A DNA stretch of 64,000 bases, from contig CM060732.1 in the NCBI GenBank assembly GCA_030704615.1, positions 59,377,053-59,441,052 of the forward strand, read 5' to 3'. This stretch comes from Takakia lepidozioides (Eukaryota > Streptophyta > Takakiopsida > Takakiales > Takakiaceae). A model generated the notes under the pieces. It made no database searches, was not told the origin of the DNA, and saw nothing but the letters and a program-made list of their open reading frames with translations. Positions 30,456 to 42,438 of the stretch are shown one piece after another. Each line of letters opens with the position of its first letter. Positions within the stretch are counted from its first letter, which is position 1. The position numbers and the translations under genes are program-made.

Positions 30456-33400
30456 TCCGAATTTCTAATTTTGGGGGATCTGTTTGCTACTGCTAAGAGA
30501 TGGTTGCTAGTACAAATGAGGGGGAAACCTCTAATCATTATCCTCATATGATTGTAATCGTATGTCTATGCTTCAATATTGTTATAATGTGCCTATGTGT
30601 CGGTGGTTATATGCTTGGTTTTGGTTATGAAGAGATTCTATTAGAGTTTGTTAAAGAGTCGTTATGATAGAGAATCAATTGTTAGGTTGTTGTTTAGGTA
30701 GCTTTCCATTTCACCTAATGCTTGTTTGCAAATTGAGAATGACGTAGAAGTCTTTATGGGGAAGTGTGTGACAGCTTATTTTAGTACCATGCGATTAGTT
30801 GAATTGCGTAGAAATCATTTTGTAACTGACATTGATTTTTGGTAATATGACAACCTCTACCTCAACCCATTTTGACAAGAAGTGACATCAAGTGTAAGTG
30901 AATCTGGCTTGTATGCAGCTTTTGTTGTAGCCCATAATTTTCATGCATATATATATGGGCTGCAACTGCAGCAACACAATAGACGATTAAAGAGTGGGGT
31001 TGATGTAGCAAGACAATGAAAATATTTGTGCAAGTGTCTGTGTTGCATCATGATCTCTATAATGTGTTTGTAAGGAATCAATACTAGGTATGAGTAATGT
31101 ATTCCCCTTACCATGCGGGGGTGCACACAAGGGGGTTGGAGGGTTTACACCTCTTGTGTTCATAGATGGGCTGCCAAAATGGTAGTGGTATGGGTTCAAA
31201 TCCTCTCCATATACAACTAGTTATAAGCACATATGGGCTGGTGGCCAAATGATAGAGAAATTGAGAGTTCTGTGAGAAGATGGAGCTATAAAACTTATAC
31301 ATGCCAAAGTTCACATAATAATAAAAAATACCCATTTATTTTGACCAACCATCAGGTTGTATTTTTGCCTAAATGGCCCAAGAAGTCATTTCCATTTTTT
31401 TCCAAATAACATGCAAAAGAATATAAGGTAACATATATTCTTTAAAGATAAAATTTATAATATTTTTAGAATTAAAATTGAGTGTCATTATTTGTGGATT
31501 CCGTATTTAAATAAAAATAGTGTTATGAATATATGTTCCAATTATATATTTTTCGAACTAATATAGGGGTGCCACAATGGTGAGGGACGTGTCGTTCGGT
31601 TTATTTGTATTGAGACTTCATAAATGACTAGTTGGACTTGGATGACAAGACTTAGACTCGGCTTGGATGAGATGACTTGATTTAGGGAGGATACGTTTTG
31701 GTTTAGTGTTGCTTTAGTTTCTTCTCACTTTGTCTTCTTCTCCTACTCAAGACGCTAGTTGTTGACCTCATTGTATTGCTGGAAGCTTCGGTTTATTCAC
31801 TTGCTGTAAGGTTTCTCGCTCTCTTACATGAGGAATATTTTTTCACTACACTCAAAATATGCAAGAGTTTTTCTCATTCATTTGATAGATACATTAGAGC
31901 ATTAAGCAATAAAATATTTTGCACTCTAAGAAATTTTTTGTTTTATTTTTATGTTACTATAGGGGGTCAAATATTTGATGATTACAGTCAAATATAAAAA
32001 AATAGCCTGCCAGAGAATTGTGTATATTAAAAAATTTAAATAAATAGTGGATTAGAAAAATAAAAAAATACCACCATAAAAAATACCTCTTTATCGCATG
32101 TGATTTTCTAAACTATATAGGGAGTGGCTTCCCCGAGCTAAATGGTCTAATTTTTTCACAGACAGGTGGCGCAACACCTCACTTAGATTAAAAGCTCGGT
32201 CCACCAGCCTCATCTGATTCCACTCCGTCACCCAAAAATTAAAAAATAAATAAAATTGACATCTGGCCAAAACCCAAGCCTCGCCTACATTGGCATTTTT
32301 TGTAGATGTGGTCTGATTGGCCCAAATTTTGGCATGTAGGTGCGGGGGTAGGCACAGATCGTATCAGCAAATATTTAAATTATAAAAAATTAAAAAATTA
32401 CACCCAATTTTGCAGCAGAGAATATTTTTGATTAAAAGTCAAACTACTCCCCCCGGTGTTTAGAGGTTAAAGCCACGTAAGTATGTGTCAATGTCACCCA
32501 TTATGGTCAAGCTAGCTATAAAAAAAAGGGGGATAAGTGGATCAACATGTTATTTCATGTGTAGGTATTTTAGGCTTTTGAGGATTTGGGGGAGGGTTGG
32601 ACAACCACATTGTCTTGGTTCCGGCCATTAGACCGGGAAGACAATAGTTCTTCGGGTGACACCATGAGTTACGTTTCTTTTCGACAAAAGTATTCTTCTC
32701 TTGATAGAGTTGATTTTTAAGTTTTTGATTTTTGTTTTTTGAAGAAGTGACATTATCAACCCACATTGCATACTATCAAGTTTCAAGTTTCAACCTTTCG
32801 ATGCAAAAAGATATTCGAAATGATTATAGCACAATGGTTAGGGCGTTAGGGCACAAGGTCATCTCACAAATGGACTACTGCCTTCTAATTTGTCACTACT
32901 ACTAGAGGTGTGGAACAATGTGAAGCCTGGTTCTAGTGACCAAACTGAAAAGTCAGAGACTAGTTTTAGCGTACAGCTGGAATATGGTCCCCAAGTGTCA
33001 CGTCATCATCATTTTATGTCAAGGCTGCCCAAACTGCCCAACTTACATCCATCTGTAAATATGGATGAAATATCCCAGCTACACCTTTCTTGAACTAATT
33101 GGAAAACTGCATCTAGAGGTGCTAAGCATCCAAACTCTTTGCCTTGGGCAGGCAGGGCCAACAAAATATTACCTTGTGAACAAGGTATCACACTTTGGTT
33201 TCTCTAAGTTCCTACAGATGTGTGGACCCAATCCATGATGGCAAAGTGTATTGACAATTTGCATAATGGATTGGCAGTTTTTTGAGTTCAGATGGAGGAA
33301 AAAAAGAGAGTCTTTTGCAACATTATACAACCACTCCTAACCAGTAAACCCACTGGCAATTGTAATGGGGCTAATCACTATACATGCCGGTCTCTTTCTA

Positions 33401-33483
33401 GCATCCTAATCGATGCAACCTCGAGGAACTCAAAAGGAAATGCAAAGCCTTTTATTTTTGCATGGTGCATTGGGCATGCAGCT
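30456..33483. other. AT-rich intergenic region without genes
   Basis: No gene was recognised. A short tRNA-like/SINE-like segment occurs at about 32818-32870 (GCACAATGGTTAGGGCGTTA). The words ACATTGTCTTGGTT near 32608 recur near 63629. Otherwise there are only AT-rich low-complexity runs. Confidence 0.45.
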
Positions 33484-36400
33484 TCACTTCCAACTCTGCC
33501 GTTTCATAGCATCAAGCTGCTTCAGGAGATCCTGAAGCTCAGAACGTAGGGGTAGCTTGAGTGCATGAAACTCCAGCTGTGCCTGGTGTAGCACCTGCAC
33601 TGTGTCACGGCGTTTGTGAAAGCGGTCCTCTGCCTCCTTTATGCGTAGCTTCAGAAGCTTGCATTGAAACTCCTGCTCAATCTTCTCAGCCTTAGCCAAC
33701 ACAATGCGCTGCAGTCCCTCTGCTTCGCGCCGTGCCTCATCAGCACGCACTGCAAACATCTTTGCCTCAGCCTGCTTAATACGCACGATGCTCTCCAGCT
33801 CCTCTATCTGGGCTTTCTTGCGCTCTCGCTCCTGCTGCAGCTCTGCAGCCTCCTGTCGCTTCTCCTCCAACTCTGTATCATATGTATGTAATGCTGCCCG
33901 TGCACGGTCCAGTGTGTCTCGTGTGCTCTTCTGTTGACTACTGCCCGCAAGTGTTTGGGGAATAACGGCTTCCTTTGTTGCACGTGGTGTCCAACTTGAA
34001 CCCCCATCTGCATCCCCATCTTTACTCCCCATCCCAGCTGCGGCGTCAGCTAAACCCTGCAAGCACAACTTAAAATGCCCTAACCTCATCTCCTACCCTC
34101 AAATGGAGAAGGCGACATCACCAGCGCAAAAAGGGGGTCTGTAATGACGTGCAAATTCTAGACATTCAGGGAGCTCCTATGAATGCCACATTTCCTCACT
34201 TTTCAGATAATCACAGTTGAAGTGCGTCCAGGAATGCTAATATCAAGGAAATGGCCATCGCTGATAGCAAGGTGGGATTGCAAGACCACCCTGCAGGGTA
34301 TGACAAGCACACATGTGCCTGAAAGCCCAACCAAGAGTTGTCCTGGCACAAAAGCACACATGAGGATACGTGGTGCCTGGCCATCTAAATTACCTGACAT
34401 GGAAAGCGAGACAAGGAATTACATATTTTCAAGGGGGCTTTTTGACAGACACATACCCACTGACCCTAAAGGCCTAGGTCTGCCCAGTGCTGCTAGATGC
34501 TTGCCTGATAGGCCACTTGACCAAGATATCCAAGGGACATTGAAGTTTATCTACCAATCGCAAAAATATGATGTGCACACAACATAGTTACACACGCTTT
34601 GTGACTCTACCAGAGTGACTCTACGCTTTGTCACTCTGGTAGAGTCACTCTGATACCACAAAACTCATTCCAAGAAAAGCTGGCGACCTCCTTATGCATT
34701 CCTCAAAGCTCCTGAAGTTCGAGTCCTTACGGTGGACCATAAGGTGTCCTCGTGACAAAGGAAATAACCCTACTTTTGTCCCCAAATCACACGGCAAGCT
34801 ACAAGAGTTCAGCCCATCAAGATCTTTTAAGGACGGGGAAGAAAGGATTGCAAATTGCCCAAGTCACTAGTCCTCGAATAAGGATAGGTGTCACAAACAG
34901 CCACATACCAGCAAAGAAGCGCAACATGGTTTGGCAGACGAAGGCTGGATCAACCTGCGCATCAAGCTGCTGCAACATCAACTCTGCCTTACTGCACAGC
35001 TGCTGCCCACGTGTATCCTTGCTGCCATGGAAGATGCGGCGAACACAGTCAAGCTCAATAGCTAGAACATCCCGGGCCCATTGTGGTGCACACGAGCAGA
35101 AGACATCCTTAACAAACCCATACAGTTCACTGGTATGGCCACATGCATCACAGCGGAACTGCATCTCAGAGGTGCCAGCAGCACCGCGGATGCTGGGGCC
35201 AGGAGAAATGTAGGCCATGCGCATGCCGCAATCAGTGTGGCACCAGTGCAGGCAGAAATCACACCCAATCCAGCGGCATGTATTGGCATCAAAGTCAAAC
35301 TTGGAGCAAACCACACACATACACGAATTACAGAATCCTGTCTTTTGAGTACAAACTTTGCAATCACAGTCATCAGCTGGCAGCTGACTTTGGCAGGAAT
35401 AGTTGCGACATTTGGTGTTCAGAATGATTTCAATCAAAGCCGAGTGGGTTAATGGCATGTCAGGGTACAAAAAGACCGCCATTCCTGTCTTGACTGCCAC
35501 CAAAAGCTCCAATTGATTGCGATGTGCCCGCAGCAGAGTTTCCGTGGTAAGATCAGAACGTGCTGCCAGCGTTTGCTGCAGCAACACAAACTGCTGCCGC
35601 TTCTCAATATTGCCCAGCATGTCACGTGCACTCTCCTTCAACCCCTCCAAAAAGCTGTCAGGCAGCTCCTGCAGCTTCCGTGCCATCGAAGCAATTGGCT
35701 CTGACACTATTTCCTCCATTCCTATACTTGTGAAATGTCGCTCTGAGCCTGCTGCCCCTCTCTCCAACAGTCCCCTCTCCCTGGAAGCAGCCCTCTCAGC
35801 CTCAAAGGGCCTGTCCCGAGGGTGGGTGTCCCGGGAGCTGGCGCTGTGGGATGGTGAGGACCAAACTTCCCCCAGCTCTGCATGCCGCCATTTATTCTGC
35901 AGCTCCTTTCTCAGAGTGCGTCTAGCATCGGATGACTGCGTAGCTTGCAGTCCACTACCTGCTGCTGGAGGCTGATGACTGCCTTGCGATATGCCAATAC
36001 TTTCAGAACCTTCATCCCCAACTTGGCCTCTCAATCGCTCACTACCAAGAGTACCTTGCAGGATTTGGGGGTTGTTCCCCGTCTGGAGAACCCTCTGATA
36101 CAAAGGCCTCGGCTTCCGCCTATCATGTGCCAATGCTGCCAAGAACCCATCATTCCTTTGGTTACTTCCGTAAGACAACTGCCAACTTCCATAAGAGCCT
36201 TGCTCCTTCACTTGTGAAATTTGCTGGCTCCCACACGATAACTCCTGTCTATCCAAGGAATTCTCAGTAAGGGAGCAGCTTGGGTTGTGATGGAAGGGGT
36301 GCGAGTGAGACAGGGAGAGAGAATTCGTGAAGCCGTTGGAGGGTGTGTTTGTATGACCAAGAGAATGAAAACTTCGGTTGTTTTCTGAAGGAGCGGGTCG

Positions 36401-37267
36401 GCTCGGTCTAGGATCGCCAGAAGAGAGAGAAAGTGATGTGTCTAGAGGTGTGTGGGGCTGTGCTAGAGTCAAGAGTGCACCACTTTCCACCCTTTGCTTT
36501 TTCTGCTTCTGTCGCTCCTCATCCTTCTCTTCCTCTCTTTCTCGCTCATTCACTTTTCCACTCTCCCTTCTCATTTTCTCCCCCCCCAGTAGCTGTATTT
36601 CTTTGTCTGCTGCCCTTGCAATGTCTCTACCCTTCTCCTTATCTATCTTATCCTGTACCATGTCACCTTCACCTGCGCTTGCCAAGGTAGGCGTCCTCTC
36701 TTTCCCTCTAGCTCTTTCATAATCCCTAGACTCTTTGGCCTCTTCGTGCATCTCAAATGTTGCTGCTTCCTTCTCCTTCCCGACTCCGGTCTTGGGAACC
36801 CGTTCTGTCTCTATCACCTGATGCTCTACTTTCACTGCAATTTTCTCGAGACCTTGACCGAGCAGCTTGTCTGCAACCGCTACCTCAATTGGCATTGAGA
36901 CCTCCTTACCATTACTGCCTGCCTGATGCATTCCTCTCACCTCTTCAGTCATCCCCGCCTCTCTCACATCTCCAAACCTTTCCTTTCCAGTCTCCTTGCT
37001 CTGGCCCTCAAGCTCTTGGCCTTGTCCTCTCCCCATTGCATCCTCCCCATCAGGTTCAAGCTCCCCTTCCTCCATCTCACTGCTGACATCTGACTCCAAG
37101 ATCGTCGCTTTGGGCCGGCTACTCTCCTTTCTCTGTTCCCTCTCCACTGCCTTCCCTTCCAACCCTGTTGTGTCTGAGGACTTGCCCACCATTTCTTTCT
37201 CTGTTCTCTCCCTCTTACTTCTAAATGGGTGGGTATCTGCCACTTCGTCCCTCCCATCCATTCCCAT
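33484..37267 (-). CDS. OBE-like: OBERON-like PHD-finger protein
   Basis: Minus-strand gene. The large exon 37267-34909 begins at an ATG (MGMDGRDEVADTHPF) and runs about 786 residues to a donor after RFFAG. The last exon is 34056-33484. Residues 1 to about 400 are low-complexity, rich in Lys, Glu and Ser. At about 619-710 lies the OBERON-type PHD finger (CRNYSCQSQLPADDC, CDCKVCTQKTGFCNSCMCVV, GCDFCLHWCHTDCGMR), followed by EMQFRCDACGHTSELYGFVK. The last exon is a coiled coil with the family signature ELESIVRIKQAEAKMFAVRA, then EARREAEGLQRIV-like, and ends DAMKRQSWK. In Arabidopsis OBERON proteins act in the nucleus in meristem and embryo-root establishment. The joint between the two exons does not keep phase as read, so a small middle exon may be missing. 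Confidence 0.88.
34601..34648. repeat. Perfect 19-bp inverted repeat with 10-base loop
   Basis: The left arm GTGACTCTACCAGAGTGAC (34601-34619) and right arm (34630-34648) are exact reverse complements around TCTACGCTTT. It lies in the intron of the OBERON-like gene. Each arm is itself internally part-palindromic. Confidence 0.9.
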
Positions 37268-38153
37268 ATGATATCACTTTAGATATGGAGCCTTTGTCGA
37301 GACGCCTGCCTTAAAAGGTACATTGGCGGTGATCAAACTGCTTGACCCCCTTGTCTCTGTACGCACGACCATCCCTGCCAGATGGTCTGGAATCCTTTGA
37401 ATGACCGTGATCTTGAATTGCTATGGTGAGTGTTGCGGAACGGGCAGTGCAGGCTACTTACTGGCCGCGAGTGTAATTCAAGAAGGTGGACCTTGTGGAG
37501 TTTGACTTGTGGCGGTGTCGGGTTTTGTAGTATAGGGTTTGACTTGTGGAATTAGTGTGTTCGTCGGGACTCGGGAGCAGAGCAATTGGTATGCGATCCT
37601 AGGGCATCATAGCGCTTATGTAGCTTCGAGGAATTGTATGCTGCTAGCGACCATAATTAGAGCCGGGTATTATGAATCCTGTGATACCGTTGCTGGCTTG
37701 ATGGCGGCCTTGATGACTGCTGTTTGTGGCTTGTGAGTGTCAGAGTGGTTTTCTCCACCGCCAGAGGCATACTGCGGAATTGGGTGTTCCTCCACCTCTA
37801 CCCCGTCTCTATCACCCTGGGTCTTGGCCACACTGGTCTTCACTTCATCCCTTTTCTTCTGAGGAGACAAGGCGTGATTTTCTTGCTATGGAAATGGAGA
37901 TGAAACATATAACGTAGACGACAACAATGGCTACCATTCCAAGCTTGTGGACTGTCTATCTTCTTCACGTATGTTGGTCTTTACATTTTGTTCTGGAAAT
38001 ACGAGCGAGGCAGATGCAAGATGAGCATGCCAGCTCAGTTCTTCTTTTCTGTTATAGCTCTGACTATGGCACACATGCACGAGACTATGTGGTGAAACAA
38101 TGGGATGTGCCGGTAACAAGAGTTGATGAACTGGAGAGGAACTATCTCGTGAA
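37268..38153. other. Intergenic, divergent spacer
   Basis: The upstream region of the minus-strand OBERON-like gene; it should contain its promoter and 5' UTR. A plus-strand frame at 37927-38157 starts with a hydrophobic segment (MATIPSLWTVYLLHVCW) that could be a signal peptide, but no family was recognised. Confidence 0.4.
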
Positions 38154-38363
38154 ATGACAGAGAACATTGCCTTCACGGATGCAACAAGAGGTCCGGAAAC
38201 AGTGAAATGCCTTCTTGGATGCGAGCAAAAGTCTATGATAGAGAGATGTGAAGCTATAAAATCTGGCGGGCAGCATTGCGCGCTTGGAGTGGTCGGGAGT
38301 GTGTGCGATGCTTCCACATTCAGTGTCTACTTCTCTCCACCCCTCTGCTTTCCACTCTCCCAG
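38154..38363 (+). CDS. Candidate upstream exon of the carbonic anhydrase gene
   Basis: An open frame (MTENIAFTDATRGPETVKCL to PPLCFPLSQ) ends in phase 0 at a good donor CAG followed by GTAAGC at 38364. The next acceptor (TGCTGCAG at about 39075) opens a phase-0 exon containing the alpha-carbonic anhydrase domain. No domain is recognised in the segment itself, so it could be an untranslated or spurious exon. Confidence 0.25.
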
Positions 38364-39075
38364 GTAAGCTCCTCCGCAGCCTGCCCATGTTCTAGTTAGC
38401 TACTGCTGTCTAGATGAGCTGTTTTCTAAACTCAGCAAATGAGCTGCTAGAAATGTTCTCTTTCTTTGTATCTTGTTTCTATCTTTCGGCCTTTATCTCT
38501 ATCAGTGTTACTCTGCTTGCAATCAGGGTCCTTTTGGCTTTTCAATTTTGCAAAAATTAGACTGCATCCGTGAGGAAGTTCGGCGGGAATTGAAGTGTAG
38601 GTGTTGTCTACAAGAACTGATAAATTTATGATACTCTCTCCTATTCTATGCCACAGAAGCACCATGCATTTGCTTGAGACTTTTTGATACTTTGTGACTA
38701 TGATAAAGACCAGTGTTGCATTGTCTCAACAAGAAGAAAACCAAAATGAAATACTAAAGCTACAAGGTGGTGATGTTCGCTCAAAGGACTGCTGAGACTG
38801 AGATCATGTGCCCATATAATGATACTGATTGTAGTACTAGAAGCTTTGTCTCTCTCTCTTAGGGGGCTAATGACGTCCCGTCCCTAGAACTCTTATCAGA
38901 ATGTGAGACTAATTACTGAATGATGTCCAATTACACTAGTTCAATAGGACTTGATGCCTGAACAAATCAACCACAAAAAAGAGGCGGTTGATAGCTCTGG
39001 TCTGTCAAAGATAATCACTGAGAATCTCCTGTCCAATGGTACTATCCTCTTATTAATTGCTGTTTTCTGCTGCAG

Positions 39076-40732
39076 CATACCCTGCACCAATGCAAGATGA
39101 ATCTTGAGACACAACTCGTTAACATCATCTATCTGGCAATTTATTGCAGCTCTATGGCTTTTGAGACGAGCTTGGCCATTTGCCAGAATTTCCAAACCCT
39201 GCAACGGAAATGTATGCCATTTCAACCTCCCATACGCTTTAAGCTATGTTCGATTGATAATGTGGTTACAACACAGATGAGAGGTGGATACAAGCTGAGG
39301 TCCTTTGTTATTGAAACGCTTGCAGCAACAGGCTTTTTTCTTGGAGAAGTTGGCCGAAAAGACTCGGGTTGTAGATCTTTGCGCAAATCAATACTTACTA
39401 TAGCCAAAGCAAGTAGCTTAAGCTTGGAAGGTCATAGTTTGTGCGATGATGGAGATCAACTGAAGTCTAGTGATGAAGCAATTAGTGGTGAAAATGCACT
39501 GGATCTGCAAGGAGTGTGTGCGGTTTGTGAAAGACTGGAGAAATCCCAGGGTTCTAATAACGAAGCAATTAGAGGCCATAGTTGCCAAGACATGGTATCA
39601 CCCAGTAACACAAGACATTTACCAAATCTTTCTTGGCGAGAAGTTGTGGAGAACATGTGCCGGACATCAGACTCAGAGGGGCAGCGGAGTTCTTTGCAAA
39701 AATCAGGGCAGCAGGGATGGCTGAAAAGAGTTAAAGTTGGTCGACGGGCAATGTTGTTGAAAGCCGGGGCAACCTATGGGCTAGGTAGAAGTTGCCAGTG
39801 TTGTAGAGAGGCCATAGCCTCAGAGTGGGGCTATGGAGGTCCAAGTGGACCAAAAGAATGGGGGGGGATGTGTGCGACTGGACCTCGGCAATCACCGGTT
39901 GATGTTCCAGTCAGTAATTTACAAGAAGGGGAGGCTCTTGGGGAGCTTCTGTTTGAGTATAAAGCTAGCTCTCCTTCTTTCCAAAACACTGGCCATGGCA
40001 CCATGCAGGTAGGCATGCTTTTTGAACTCTTTGTCTGCTTCTGTGTTAGTGCCCTCAGGAAGCAGCTCCAAAGTCAGTATGCTCTCATTCTCTTCATAAA
40101 CACAGGTGGAACAGAGACCAGTCCTCAAACTGTGCACTCTTTTTGATCTCTCATTCCTTACTTGCTGAGCATCTGTATTTTGGCAGGTTAACTATCCACT
40201 GGGACAGTATATGCTGCATGTTGGAGGAAGGGAGCTGCAACTGCTACAGTTCCATTTCCATACTCCTTCAGAGCATGCATTTGATGGGTTTCGCTACCCC
40301 ATGGAGGCCCACTTGGTACACCGTATGCCCCTTCCCCATCCTGGTTTGATTGATCTCATATTGTCTAGGAAATTTTACTTGGTAAATGTGTGGCAATATA
40401 ATTCGGAAGTTTTGAGATATTCTCAAGTTAGAGAGACACCTCTACAGATAGATGAGGTGGAAGGGGTAGTACGGGATGGGGAAGAGCAGGTTGGGGCCAA
40501 TACACTGCCGTACCTGCCATTTAGTTGTGAACTCACTTTAAAACAAAGTTTTATTTTGGCCTCCCAAAAGCTCTTCACACAGCGTCAACATGATCCAAGA
40601 ATGCACCCGAGAAAAAAAACCAAACCAAGGAAGAGCAGGAAGGTGTTGGGGTTCTATGACCTGAAGGACTGATAGAAGAATTTATGTGCATGCTGCAGGC
40701 GATGTGACCAAGAATACGCTCGCAGTTGTTGG
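39076..40732 (+). CDS. Alpha-carbonic anhydrase, N-terminal and central exons
   Basis: Exons 39076-40008, 40187-40322 and 40699-40732, phases compatible. The domain starts about 250 residues into the first exon with EWGYGGPSGPKEWGGMC and RQSPVDVPVSNL, then NTGHGTMQ (proton-shuttle region). Exon two gives VNYPLGQYMLHVGGRELQLL, QFHFHTPSEHAFDG and MEAHLVH, so all three zinc-ligand histidines are present. Exon three gives DVTKNTLAVVG. The family hydrates CO2 to bicarbonate. The extension before the domain is unusually long and unrecognised. The following exons were not found on this strand: the C-terminal exons lie on the opposite strand at 42384-42807. An in-frame read beyond 40322 (MPLPHPGLIDL...) is probably intron. 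Confidence 0.78.
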
Positions 40733-41800
40733 GTAAGTGTCACCCACGTATCTCCGCTTTCCGCTCTTCTTTTCTCCCTATTGAGTCCCAAACGGGTGCC
40801 GCGACTATTTTCAAAGGATTTAATATACACAATCTCCTGCAACGTACATTCAGTGGGTAGACATAATTATGACTTCTAAATGGAAAAGAGAGCATCCCTG
40901 TGGTTTATGTATTTGGGTTTGTTTAGATTACTTAAGTTATGATGATTTCAGATGAAAGTCGATACCAAGAAAACCCTCCGTTGACTGAAGAAGTCATCTG
41001 CAAGAAAGTCCCAAGTCCCTTATATCCTCTGGATTGAAACGAGACGAGGTTGGTGCACAATGCAGGGTAATGCTGGACACCAGTGGCGATGCGTTCCCAA
41101 ATAAGTGCCTCGCAGCAGCTCTCCGATACTCACCCGTAGAACACAGCAAAGTTTTGTAAGTTCCATCTCTCTCTCTCATTTCCCAGCTGTACATGCCTTG
41201 TTGTGTATCTGCATTCATAGTCACCCTTGGCTAAAGGAGATAGGTAATTAACAGCTACAAGTGGAGGACTTCATGCAAAGTGGGAAGTTGATTTTATTAA
41301 TTCGAATTCATACTAATTCAGCCACTCTTGGACAGAATTCTCCCTTGCGGTTCCATTTGCTGTGCAAGATTCAACTCCTTGATCTTGACATTTAATGTGC
41401 ACATCTGAAACAGGCAGTACACCTTGTAACATGTGTACTCAAATTGATTGGAAGCAGATGAACAACAACAATTCCAAAGAAGTAATTGCATTAAATGGGC
41501 TAAGAAGGTATGGAAGGACAGTCCACTTGGAACAGCAGTTGAACTCATGAAATGTCACTTATCTGCAGGACTGTGCCATATGTGCAATTGTCTGCTGCTT
41601 ACCTTCTCCCTCCCGCAAATAAGAAGGTAATTTGTCACGCGGTCTTGGTTAGAAGCTGAGGTGGCTTCCTCGGATGCATTAACTGTTAAAGCTATTCACA
41701 GCCGTACATCTTGTCACTGTTTGATCCACATCTTTAAGATTTTCTCTTCACAGGAGCAATCCTTATTCATAATTCCCCCTATTTCAATCAACCCAATCTT
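40733..41800 (+). other. Intron or 3' flank of the carbonic anhydrase locus
   Basis: An open piece at about 40960-41036 (RYQENPPLTEEVICKKVPSP) resembles the ENPFLEEL part that follows LAVVG in alpha-carbonic anhydrases, but the splice phase does not work with a normal acceptor. No other exon was recognised. Confidence 0.35.
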
Positions 41801-41804
41801 CACA

Positions 41805-42112
41805 TTTTACTTTGAAAGTCTCAAGGCTGAGCCAAAAGTTCAGGCCCCTTTTGGGCCCTGTTGTTGGGCAAACAACACACAGCAGATTGATGCTTGTGTA
41901 AAGGGCTTTCTAGAGGATATCTGGAAAACTCAGATCAATTGTCTGTTCTGTCATGCTACCGGTGTCAGCCCTTGACAAAGGTAGTTTCTGTCCCTATGTG
42001 TTCCGCTCAAACTGAGCGCGGGGTCAATGGCCACAAGGCTACGGCAAAAACAAACGTCTTATGAGGGGTCAATGGCCACAAGGCTACGGCAAACAACGTC
42101 TTATGAGTACAT
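41805..42112 (+). mobile_element. LINE-B 3' end with duplicated module
   Basis: A plus-strand fragment encodes FESLKAEPKVQAPFGPCCWA, then NNTQQIDACVKGFLEDIWKT. The terminal module follows at about 42015-42060 and is repeated at 42064-42112. The 5' part of the element is absent. Confidence 0.8.
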
Positions 42113-42227
42113 CTTCACATGTTCTTCAGGGCTGGCTTCATGACAGACATTGAATTAAAAAATGCATAGCATTGTGGCCAGCAGAACAATGAGAGAAACA
42201 TAGCATTGTGGCCAGCAGAACAATGAG

Positions 42228-42350
42228 AGAAAATGTACTCATGCACATTCCCTGTGAACGTTGGTTTGCCATAGAGAGAATGTAGTCATAGGACGTTGTT
42301 TGCCGTTGCTTTGTGGCCATAGAACCCGCGCCCAGTTTGGACAGAAATAG
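42228..42350 (-). mobile_element. LINE-B 3' end, inverted relative to its neighbour
   Basis: A minus-strand terminal module (ACGTTGTTTGCCGTTGCTTT on plus) flanked by a diverged second module at 42228-42275. It lies tail-to-tail with the copy at 41805-42112. A short direct duplication (AACATAGCATTGTGGCCAGC) precedes it at about 42165 and 42198. Confidence 0.7.
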
Positions 42351-42355
42351 GTACT

Positions 42356-42438
42356 CATCGCCCACATACTTCATTGAATTCCACTACTTGGGATGTTCAT
42401 CGCCCACATACTTCATGAATTCCACTACTTGGGATGTT
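42356..42438. repeat. Tandem duplication of 41-42 bp at the carbonic anhydrase 3' end
   Basis: CATCGCCCACATACTTCAT to GGGATGTT occurs at 42356-42397 and again at 42398-42438. On the minus strand each unit encodes the last residues of the carbonic anhydrase (VEFMKYVGDE), so the stop region is duplicated. Confidence 0.85.

Noticed and set aside
33664-33937. Plus-strand Leu/Ser/Cys-rich open frames
   Set aside because: They are the antisense of the OBERON-like coiled-coil exon.
34752-37271. Several plus-strand open frames up to 153 codons
   Set aside because: All mirror the large OBERON-like exon on the minus strand and have compositions expected from antisense.
40323-40672. Continuation of the carbonic anhydrase frame past 40322
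   Set aside because: Family similarity stops exactly at a GTATGC donor and resumes at exon 40699-40732, so the open frame beyond is intronic.
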